64,000 nucleotides of DNA from Doris montereyensis (Eukaryota > Mollusca > Gastropoda > Nudibranchia > Dorididae): contig JAXRKP010000203.1 in the NCBI GenBank assembly GCA_037039925.1, forward strand, positions 7,501 through 71,500. Reading direction: 5' to 3'. Below are positions 54,656 to 64,000 of this stretch, one piece after another; the first letter of the stretch is position 1; every line of letters begins with the position of its first letter. Position numbers and translations under genes: made by a program. The notes under the pieces were generated by a model. The model was given only the letters and a program-made list of their open reading frames with translations, did not search any database and was not told the origin of the DNA.

Positions 54656-55543
54656 CTATTCAGTACAACTTAGGAGTGTTTCTTTATATATTTGCCACTT
54701 TTCTTCTATTGTGCTTTCCTTCAGATCCATCTGCCTTTCATTGATACTGATAGATCTTTTTATCCTGGATTGGTACATCTGTTTTAATATTGGTTTATTT
54801 AGTTCCTCTATTTTGAGTTTAGTAGCTTTCTTCTCTTTCCTCTCATGTTTGTTTTCTTCAGTTACTAATCTCATTTTGGCTATCACTAGGTGATGATCAC
54901 TAAATATTTCAGCTCCTCTGCTTACTCTAGCATCCATTGTACTGTAAAAAAGGGATCTGCTAACTATTATGAAGTCTATGATTGACTTTTCACATCTGTC
55001 TTCATTTACTCTTGTATATTTGTGGATATCTTTATGAGGAAAAAGTGTGTTAGCTATTTTCATGTTATTCTTTGGGCAAAAATCTATTAGTCTCTCTCCA
55101 TTTGGAGAAGTTGTTGTCTCTCCTTCTTTACTTATTACTCCTCCTGAAGTTTCTACATTGTTGCCTACTCTAGCGTTTAAATCTCCTAAAACCATTAATT
55201 TCTGTTTGGGTTTGAATTTCTCTGCAGCTATTTGTAAATAATTTTCGAAGATATCTTTTTCTTCTTTGGTGGCATCTTCGTTTGGTCCATAAGCTATTAA
55301 TAATTTAATTTCTCTTTCTTTTGGTTTTATATTTACCTCTAATAGCCGTGGGCTTACAAATTTCCAACTTTCTAGTTGCGTTTCTTGCCTTTTATGTATT
55401 AGGAGGCCTACTCCTGCTCTAGCTCCATTTTTGACATCTACTCCTGAGAAGATTAAAGTCTGATTTGGTCCTACATTTTCTATTCCTTGTCTTTTTTTCT
55501 TTGTTTCTGTAATAGCCAAAATGTCTACTTTGAATTTTTCCAT
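54656..55543 (-). pseudogene. endonuclease of LINE A copy 4
   Basis: An open frame of 295 codons. Motifs: ILAITETKKK (catalytic Glu), MVLGDLNARVG, IIDFIIVSR and FSDHHLVIAKM. The homologous frame continues upstream into FGTWNVRAIN near 55610, so the annotated Met is internal. The domain is of the AP-endonuclease type used by RTE-like LINEs for target-primed reverse transcription. Confidence 0.85.
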
Positions 55544-56924
55544 TTCTTCAGCTAAGTCTAACTCCTTTCCATTAATTGCTCTAACATTCCATGTTCCAAA
55601 ATCACGGTCCGTGTTCTTTTCCAGAGTCGTCTTTGAAAGTTCAAGCCGGCTATATCATTGTATATATTACTTTAAATCAAGTTGGTTTGGATGAGTAGGG
55701 CATTAGCCCACTGTACCCTAGGTAGATAGTGGGGCTGTCACCTTGAGGCCCCCTGCCGGGCCTTGCTGTTTTCTGTCAGGGTTAACTCCCTTAGCCTTTA
55801 GTCATTCAAGACCAGCCTGCAAGGCAGTAGGTTGTTATTTTCTGTCAGGGTTAACTCCCTTAGTCTTTGGTCAGTCAAGACTGGCATGCAAGGCAGCAGG
55901 TTTTTTTCTTTCAGGGTTAACTCCCTTAGCTTTTGGTCATCCAAGACCTACCTGCAAGGCAGCAGGTGACTCGTGGAGGGCGGGATCATCTACTCCCCGT
56001 ACAGGCCCACTGCCCGGTTGCCCTTACATAACACTCAAAAATGTGAACAGACTGCATTGCTAGTGATATAGTAGTAGAATGGCCTCACAGTCAATAAAGA
56101 CACTTGCCCTTAAATAACACACACAAAACGCAAAGAAAAATACCGTTATTCAGTTTTCAGTTCAAATAAAAATATGAATTTCTAATGCCAGCATGTGTGT
56201 GTCTTGTTAACAGAGTAAAATTGAAAACAGTATCAATGTCAAGAGATGTCAGATGTTTGAGAATGAGATGCAAGGTCCTTTCAGTCTTCGATAAGCTTAC
56301 TCTTTCTCCATCTTCTCTATTACTATTACCATTACAGCTTTAATTTTAGCTTTCCTCCTCTGTTTCTAAATGTGTGGCCACTACATGTGTACAGATGTAA
56401 TGTCAGGCTAGTTCCCACAAGAATCGTGAGAGGTTTAAGAAAATCTCAAAGCTCTGTCGGTTTGTTTCTCATTAGATTTCTGTTCTTAAAAATGGACCCT
56501 TCCTGAAAATTATTATGCCTATATACAATATACATATACATGTACTATATGAGTTGTGAAAGTAAAAATGAATTTTAGTGGGTTTCACTGTGATTCTATC
56601 TATATAAAAAATAATGAATTACAGTAGATGTTGTGAACAAACTTGCTTTTTAGGGCTACCATGACCACTTCTCCATGCAAAACCTTAGGTAAAAAAAATA
56701 ATTTTCTTTTTAGATTTGTGCAGTTTCATTATGTCAAATGTTGGAGAAACAATTTTAATTCAGAATTTTTAGGCGCACTAGACTCAAGAAATTAGAAAAA
56801 AAAAGAATCAATTTCTTCTTACATATGAGGACATTACTATTATTATTATTATTAAAGTTGAAAATTAACTATATCGGAATGCTTTCTCTTCAATTGTTAA
56901 ATGTCTTACCTTCTTTCCAATGTC

Positions 56925-58858
56925 TTTCTTTCTTTCTTTATCGGTTCCCATTCTACCTTCCGGTGTATGGGTTTTAGATGCCCGAAATGATCTTTCTCCA
57001 GGCTGCCTTGTCCTGACATTTTCTGTTTCCTTCCGTGAAAGTTAAATTTCTTTGAATTAATGCCTCTTTATATCTTCTTCCCACTTTCTCCGAGGTCTGC
57101 CTTTTGGTCTTTTTACCTTGAGTTTTAGCACTGTATACTGATTTAGCTATTCTATTGTCATTCATTCTGTTAACATGCCCAAACCATCTCAGTGGATTCA
57201 TTTCTATCTTAGTTTTTATGCTATCTGCTTTGGTTTGATCACTTATTGTTGTGTTTCTGATTTTGTCTCTTAGTTTTCCCTACTACTCTTCTTTCATTTC
57301 AGCTGCCAGCACTGTACTGTATTCCCTACTGTCTAAGGTCCAGGTTTCACTGCCATAGAGGAGAGTAGGACAATAGACTGTTGTATACTGCCATTTTGGT
57401 TTTTGTTGACAATTCTTGTTTACCTACAAATGCCTTTCCTAGATGGTTATATATTGCACTTGCCTTTTGGATTCTCTGGCTGATTTCTTCTCTTAGTTTT
57501 CCCTCTGAGTTAATCATTACTCCTAGGTAATTGTAGCTTTGAATACTCCCTGCGCAATTTAAGATTTTGTGTTTTAGCTTCCCTAGTTACTAGCATTGTT
57601 TTGGTTTTCTTTGCATTTACTCTCATTCCTCTTTTATTTAGTTCATTGTTCATAATGTTGATATTCTACTGAAGGTCACTTTCTGATTTTCCAAACAGAA
57701 CTAAATCATCGGCAAATCAAAGCATTGATACATTTACTGGTTTGAGCTTCCACATACCTACATTCATTTTCTTAATTTTTGAGGATGCCTTTGCGACTGA
57801 ATCCATAAATGAGATAAACAAGAGGACTTAGGATTCAACCCTGTCTTACTCCTATATCTACATCAAATTCTTCAGATACATTTCCAGCTACTCTCACTGC
57901 ACATGTTGGTTTATTGTAAAAACTTTTAATGGCTTCTATTAAATTTTGCTCTACATTGTGTTCTTTTAAGGAATGCCATAGTTCGTCCCTCCTCACAGTG
58001 TCAAATGCCTTTTCTAAGTCAATAAAACACTGGTGCAAGTCAATGTTTCTCTCAAGGAATTTTTCTATTATTTGTCTAATTGTAAATATGTGGTCTTGTA
58101 CACTTCTTCCTGGTCTAAATCCACTCTGATGCTCATCAATCTGATCCTCTACTCTTTTCCTTAGTCTCATTTCCAGTATACTGGCATATACAAATTTCCA
58201 ACTTTCTACTAGCATTTCTTCCCTTTTTGTGCATTAGGTGGCCTACTCTTGCTCTAGCTCTATCTTTAGCATCTACTCCTGAGAAGATTAAAGTATGATT
58301 TGGTCCTACATTTTCTATTCCTTGTCTTTTTTTCTTTGTTTCTGTAATAGCCAAAATGTCTACTTTGAATTTTTCCAGTTCTTCAGCTAATTCAAACTCC
58401 TTTCCATTAATTGCTCTAACATTCCATCTTCCAAAAATCAGTCCGTGTTCTTTTCTAGAGTCGTCTTTGAAAGCTCAAGCCGGGTATATCATTGTATATA
58501 TTCCTTTAAATCAGGTTGTTTTGGATAAGTAGGACATTAGCCCACTGTACCCTAGGTAGATGATGGAGCTGCCAACTGGAGGCCCCTACCGGGCCTTGTT
58601 ATTTTCTGTCAGGGTTAACTCCCTTAGCCTTTAGTCATCCAAGACCAGCCTGCAAGGCAGCAGGTTGTTTCTTTCTGTCAGGGTTAAATACCTTAGCCTT
58701 TGGTCAGTCAAGACCGGCCTGCAAGGCAGCAGGTTTTTTCTTTCAGGGTTAAATCCCTTAGCCTTTAGTCAGCCAAGACCTGCCTGCAAGGCAGCAGGAG
58801 ACTCGTGGAGGGCGGGATTATCTACTCTTTGTACAGGTCCACTGCTCGGTTGCCCTTA
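56925..58858 (-). mobile_element. LINE family A, copy 5, internally deleted
   Basis: It carries the (GAAA)n-type tail, the C-terminal domain ([19 protein letters not shown]), RT remnants, and near 58193 a direct fusion of the early endonuclease to the mid RT. It then has the 5' leader with three 67-bp subrepeats (58600-58795) and ends at CGGTTGCCC. The fused part keeps one frame: VESWKFVYASILEMRLRKRV. Confidence 0.85.
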
Positions 58859-59149
58859 AATAACACACAAAAATGTGAACAGACTGCATTGCTAGTAATA
58901 TAGAAGCAAAAAAACACTTGTTTGTACACATTGAAACACATGTATAAGTATTGATTAAATGTACTCGCTCGAAACAGTGCAATATTTGCAGCTTTTATCA
59001 ATGAATTGCGGCTTTTATTTACTGAATTAAAGGAATCAGCAGATTTAGTCTCTCGTAAAATGGCAACTTTACAAATGCACTCTCCTTTGACAAGTCAAAT
59101 CTTTACTGTCATATAGTTTTGCTCTTAATCTTATTTGTATTTATTCATA

Positions 59150-59669
59150 GTCGACTCCGGTTTTTCGCAACTCGGTTTTTCTCAACTTTTCCCGCGAAAA
59201 GGAATTAATTGTATATAAAAGTCACTGGTTGATTAATCGCAATTCCAGCGACATGCGGCGCAGTTCATAGATTTTTAGTAACTGGCTATTGGATTTTTTT
59301 TTATTAAACAAACAAAAGAGTTTCAGTTTCAGCCTCCTGTCTAGTGAGGACAAATCTAACAAAAGCATGGGTGGCTATAATCTTGTGTCAGTGAACTCTT
59401 CATGTCTGTCATCTGTGACAGAAATTATCTTAGAGGATGGGGCATATCAGTTGTGTGGGTGATTTTAATGAATCATATTGGCTCATACATGTGCATAAAC
59501 CCAATGGTTAGTGTGAGAGTCATTTACCTAGTCATCAAGTAGTGAAATGACCCTAAATTACGGTTTATCACAACTTCGGCGAATCGCAACAAGAACAATT
59601 TTGCTGCTGCCATCGCATAGTCACAGCAATTTTTCCGCTCCATGTTGTTTCAATTAAATGAGGTCGACT
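59150..59669. mobile_element. MITE with GTCGAC ends (about 520 bp)
   Basis: The left end GTCGACTCCGGTTTTTCGCA and the reverse complement of the right end (CAGTCGACCTCATTTAATTG) share the terminal GTCGAC. Inside, TCGCAACT-type words recur in both halves (59170 and 59585). TA precedes the left end; the right duplication is imperfect. Likely pogo/Tigger-type, non-autonomous. Confidence 0.5.
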
Positions 59670-59679
59670 GTGCTTACTT

Positions 59680-61410
59680 TCCTTCCGTCTTGATCACACC
59701 TCATTATCAATGCTTGTACTGTAGAAGTAGAATGTTATTGATGTTAATACACTCGGAAACTTAAACTTAATTCAAATTCATGGGACTAGAAATTTCTTTT
59801 AGAATTAAGCATTTTGCATTCTCAGATTATCCACTACATGAGTTATTTTTTTCAGTTATTTCCTTGTTGCAAGGATGTGAATATATGTGTGTATTTCTTT
59901 CATATTTTCTTCGTTTTGTTTTTATGAGGGTTTTTTTGTTTCTCCTTCCAAAGGCGCTTGGTGGGTGCTGCTTGTCGGTCCAACTTCTTTCATTTCGCTC
60001 TTTCTCTTATTTTTCACCTTGCTGTTTCCGCACAAGGAGGATGGGTCAAATGACAATGAAACAAAGTTTTTCCTTCTATCTATTAAGTTTTAGGTTTGGG
60101 TTGTGCTAGCTTTATACTTTATATTATATGATAAAATGGGCCATTTTTAGGGAATAGAAGTTGTTTCAAATAAGAGATAAATATCAAATTTAAACCAGAG
60201 TGAAACTGATTACAGAGGGAAATCTATTCAGAAAAAATTGGGAGGGGCAAATCTTTTGGACTAATGGTTTCGGCCTTTGTGTTTACGAATAGATCAACAT
60301 GTAATTTTACAGTCAATCCTTCAGGCTCTTTCAAGACGTTTTGATGGAGAAATGTGTAAATTATAACAAAAATGAATGTCCTTGCCTCTTAAGGACAGCT
60401 AATCAAATAAATATTGGTCTTAGTCTTAGTTGTAGATCTCTAGCTTTCTCACTTTTTGTCACATTTCTGATCTCTCTCAACTTTCACACAGATGTGTCAG
60501 TGTCAGTCACTACCACGGACAGTTTTTGACCCTCTTTACTATTGCTATCTATTCTTATGTTTCCATTTGTTCTGATTGTCATTAAATCAGAATCCACAAA
60601 AGTGTGGACATTTTAGTTTTAGTAAATTCATCTTAACGTTTACTAAATTAGGTCACACAAGAGGATCTTTAGTATTTATAGTATTAATAATAATATCAAG
60701 CTTGAATAGCGACTTGAAAATAAGTTACTGTTCCCTCATTCATTCACTTTTGTAATGATTTGTAGTTTGTGTAGCCATCTTTTGAGTCTATCGTTCATTA
60801 CGCTTGCATGTCATGTACTAGTACAAAAGAGAATAATATAAATGTCAGCATATGTAAGAAGACGTTTGTTAATTGTCATGGAAATAGAATCAAAACACAG
60901 ACGTAATTGAATTGATAATATTTTAAGTCAGAAATGAACCCATTTTATCTTTTTTCTTTACTTGAATACCTCAGTGGTGACACAGGTCTCATGGTAATAG
61001 TAAGTAATACTTACTAATGCTTTTATTACTATTATCACAATTTTCATTTTTTTGTCTGTTTGTTATTGTCTTGAAAACAAAGGAATCAATTGAGTCGTTA
61101 CTTGTCAATGCTCCACTGTTTCAATATCATCTGTGAGTTTTTTTTTTTGTGGTTTCCAGAAATATTTTGTTGATCCTTTAAATGTCCCTTTCAACACAAA
61201 TGACATGTTTTGAGTTATTTTTTCTTTATATCTTTATATTTATACTTGTACCATATATTGTTTTTTTTGTTTACTTGAGCAGGGTGTCTGACAAAAAGAA
61301 AACGCCAACTTGAAATTTCCTTCCTCAAAGAGAGAAAAAATTCTACCTAGTAAATGAAACAACCTCCCAGTGCTTGAATATGGGAAAAGTGTATTTTTGT
61401 TCCTTGATTT
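59680..61410. other. intergenic, no gene recognised
   Basis: AT-rich sequence; short open frames have no recognisable domain or splice context. Nothing else was seen. Confidence 0.5.
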
Positions 61411-61414
61411 GATT

Positions 61415-61700
61415 TGATCCACATCACTAAGGTGATCTTGGAGATTTTCAATTTTGCCCATGTGGCCCTGTAGACAGCCAAGGGATCTTTAACGTGCAGT
61501 GTTGTGATCAGCACACAGGACCTCCATTTTGTCATCCGTCTCCGGTGAGACTAGGTATCTATCCACCTACTTGGACCAGAGAGGTAGATTTTGCTCGGAA
61601 AAACTTGAGAAAATATTTCAACCGTTGGCAGGGCTTTAACCCACTACCTTTTTGTTGAGAGGCCGACACCTTGCCTCTGGACTGCCGAGTCCCCATACGT
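61415..61700 (-). mobile_element. SINE S2, minus orientation
   Basis: Same layout as 33245-33535: the AAGGTGATCTTGG end, CAGCCAAGGGATCTTTAACG, ATCTATCCACCTACTTGGAC, then the reversed tRNA head (TTGAGAGGCCGACACCTTGC). Confidence 0.65.
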
Positions 61701-62249
61701 TTGTTCGAATGCAAAATCAGAAGCCTGACCTGACAATGACAACAAAATATTGACATGAATAAGCTCAATAAAAAAGTATCGATTCACATCGTAGTTGAGT
61801 GGCTTTCTGGCACACCTCATTGTCCTCATTGAAATAAATCGTGGTCACACTTCTTTACCGTTTCTCTTTGGATAAATAACATTTCAGCATTGTTTAGGGA
61901 TTAGTGCCCCATGCTCTGCATTGTTTTCTATTCAATTCAACTTAATTCAAGACATCGATTTCAAAAATGAAAATGAAAAATCCAACATATTTCGGACTTT
62001 GCTGGACATCAGTCGAGTTTCCACGTTGTGTTAGTTTACAGCGGTTGTTTAATGTAAGTTTTGTTACTGTTAAATTAATGAAGTCTTGTACCTCTTTCAA
62101 GAAATGATTAGCAGCAACAAATCCATATACATGTACTTTATTTTACTATCATAAATAGATAACGCCATAATGTAAATATGTAACATGAAAATGAGTAAAC
62201 TAGGCTTCATTGTGAATCATTTTAAGTACTGTACCACACCTTATTCCAA

Positions 62250-62535
62250 GAAGACTAGAGGTTAGACTGCTGGACTGAGGATCTTGACAATGACATTCTT
62301 GGGTTTAAATCCTTGCAATACTTATTAGGTCCGACATTGTGTTGTTTTTTGACAGACAATGACAAGTAACACGCATTTTCCCACTCAACCCAATTCCAGC
62401 AAAGCTTGTGTGGATGTAAAATCTGTGCAACAGACAAGCGTCATTCCCAGGAGGCCATGTAATACATGTGTCACTTTATAGAAACAAGGATACGCTTCAG
62501 CTCTATGGGTCGTAGCAGCCCATTTTTACTGATAT
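62250..62535 (+). mobile_element. SINE S1, plus orientation
   Basis: The head is GAGGTTAGACTGCTGGACTG with the B-box remnant GGGTTTAAATCC. The body has TTTTCCCACTCAACCCAATT and the 3' part CTCTATGGGTCGTAGCAGCC. Confidence 0.5.
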
Positions 62536-62574
62536 ATATAATAAGACCATTATAGGATAGCCTTCCACATCATT

Positions 62575-62875
62575 CAGTAAAGTAAAAGTTCTTTCAAGGC
62601 CATTATGCTCATATAGAGCTGTAAGCGTATCCCAGGTTCTACAGTATGATATGAAGCGGAACGGGTGATGGATAAATAATCACCTCCTACTCCTGGACAG
62701 CACGCAGGTTCTTACTCCCAAGCTAGTGCTTGTTGTACCTATTTGCACCTGGGTCAAGTGTGGAAAATGTGTTTAGTGTCTTTTCCCAAGGAACACACCG
62801 TAAAACCTAGCTTTGCTAAGATTCCAACCCAGGACTTTATGATCCAAATCCAGCAGCGTAACAATTTGCATCAAG
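62575..62875 (-). mobile_element. SINE S1, minus orientation, tail-to-tail with the previous copy
   Basis: It starts with the AAAGTAAAAGTTCTTTCAAGG tail, then the reversed body (GCACCTGGGTCAAGTGTGGA) and the reversed B box (GATTCCAACCCAGGACTTTA). Together with the S1 copy just left it forms a long imperfect inverted repeat. Confidence 0.55.
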
Positions 62876-62879
62876 TATC

Positions 62880-64000
62880 CATCAGCCATCCACATTCGTT
62901 CAAACAAACAACCCAGACACAAAAGAAGGTAGAGCTTATCATTTTATTATTTATTGACCCCCTTGCTCAATGCTGGCCACCATGTACCAGCGAATCAACC
63001 CACGTAGAAAATATACTCTCACACCAATAGTATTGGCACAATGTATCATAAAATGTATGTGTACTAACAATAAAACAACATACATGTATAGTGATGTACT
63101 TGTTTTCTTCTCATATTTGATGGAAGAACATGGAATAACAATACATTGTGTATCTAATAACAGTAATAGAAGGTACCTTGGTTGATATAATCTGGGATAC
63201 ACAATTACTACATGATTGCATTTTCATTTTTTATCAATGAAATATATTGCAACAAACAAAAAAGTAAAAAAAATCATAGAAAAACACTAAATCAGACATT
63301 CCCACAATGTGTTGTCACATGACAAAAATTTTCACACCATGATCAAAAATAGCCATTCACATCAAAATCATAATATTAATATCTTGTGTGTCAGCTTGGG
63401 AAATCACAGGCAAAAGTAGATGAAAAACAAAAAAATGCAATGAACCACCTTAAAAAGTCATAAAGAATGGAGATTCATTGATTGAATTGGCTCAACACTA
63501 TGATGATGACAGCATCATATCTTCAACTTCAAAAGGCCGTACATGTCACAGAACAGTTTTGTCAGGTGTATTTTACGATGGACCATGGGTGAAAGTGTAA
63601 AACAAAACATAAACCCTGTAAGCGAGCACAAATTACAAAGAGCCCTGTAAGTCAGAAGTAAACTTGTAATTGTAAACATAACCAATTACAATTTAAATGT
63701 ACCACTGAGATAACTAAGAAGACTAAGATCTGCATGAACTGTTTTTTTTCTTCTGTACCACAAGTCTTACGACTTTTGACCCTATTATTAAGGATTAATT
63801 CTCTTTTATCAAAGAACTAGATGTGGTACTAGTAGTTGTTCTGTAACTCCTCCCTGTCCCTGAGAACCAGAATGAATGGGGGGGGGGGGGGGGGGGCATA
63901 GACAGAAGATAATAGATGGTAAATGATGAAAGGCTGTGATAGTGTGGAGTCAGAGAAAGAGGAGAAGTAGACAAAAATAAGATAAGACATACAATTACAA
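62880..64000. other. right end of window, no gene recognised
   Basis: AT-rich, with a run of G at 63878-63896. It could be 3' UTR or intergenic sequence of a gene outside the window. Confidence 0.5.

Larger units (their letters stand above)
52712..56017 (-). mobile_element. LINE family A, copy 4, nearly full length
   Basis: On the minus strand: a 5' leader with three 67-bp subrepeats (56000-55790), endonuclease (55620-54656), linker (54651-54058), RT (54052-53030) and the (GAAA)n-type tail ending at 52712. The flanking word TTGCCCTTAAAT (52699-52710) returns as TTGCCCTTACAT (56018-56029), a probable 12-bp target duplication. Frame breaks occur between the endonuclease, linker and RT blocks and near the end, so it is close to intact but probably inactive. 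Confidence 0.88.

Noticed and set aside
59780..60109. 109-residue hydrophobic ORF
   Set aside because: T-rich sequence giving Phe/Leu/Ser by chance; no domain, splice or repeat context.

Overview
This is a eukaryotic nuclear window: AT-rich, intron-rich and loaded with transposons. Two split genes with vertebrate-like exon architecture lie among decayed LINEs, tRNA-derived SINEs, a piggyBac relic, MITEs, microsatellites and minisatellites. The mix (RTE-like LINEs, three tRNA-SINE families, TA-flanked MITEs, two conserved animal genes) suggests an invertebrate animal, plausibly a mollusc. That assignment is inference from style and not a database match.

Left half, minus strand (about 104-21912): sixteen exons with consistent splice phases encode a membrane-anchored protein made of thioredoxin-fold segments, most like TXNDC11. 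The start codon is in the exon at 21731-21912 and the gene runs off the left edge. Its introns hold a TA-flanked MITE (956-1323), SINE copies, a long (TAA)n tract, two LINE copies, a 470-bp (GA)n tract and a foldback element.

Middle (about 22-30 kb): between the two divergently oriented genes lie a tRNA-like head and a decayed LINE 3' part (23.1-24.1 kb), a SINE (24.8 kb), a (TAC)n tract, a promoter-like patch near 26.1 kb and a broken piggyBac transposase (27.3-28.8 kb, minus). A CpG-rich patch with two TGACGTAA sites (29.04-29.29 kb) is probably the ZYG11B promoter.

Right-middle, plus strand (30038-49595): thirteen coding exons of a ZYG11B orthologue, the substrate receptor of a CUL2 ubiquitin ligase that recognises N-terminal glycine degrons. 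The summed, frame-adjusted length is about 752 residues, close to the vertebrate protein. Its introns carry a 66-bp, a 74-bp and a 50-bp minisatellite and a 3.4-kb RTE-like LINE flanked by direct repeats of about 155 bp.

Right end (49.7-64 kb): no convincing host gene. It holds a MITE with TA duplications (50190-50572), two satellite arrays (51.8-52.7 kb), two minus-strand copies of the same LINE family seen at 5 and 15 kb (52.7-56.0 and 56.9-58.9 kb), another MITE (59.15-59.67 kb) and SINEs (61.4-62.9 kb).

Two themes run across regions. First, several otherwise clean exons contain a single-base gain or loss in a short homopolymer, which suggests residual assembly indels rather than dead genes. 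Second, one LINE family is present in at least five states (chimeric with an inverted piece, 5'-truncated with a target duplication, tail-only, near full length, internally deleted), with tandem subrepeats of about 67 bp in its 5' leader.
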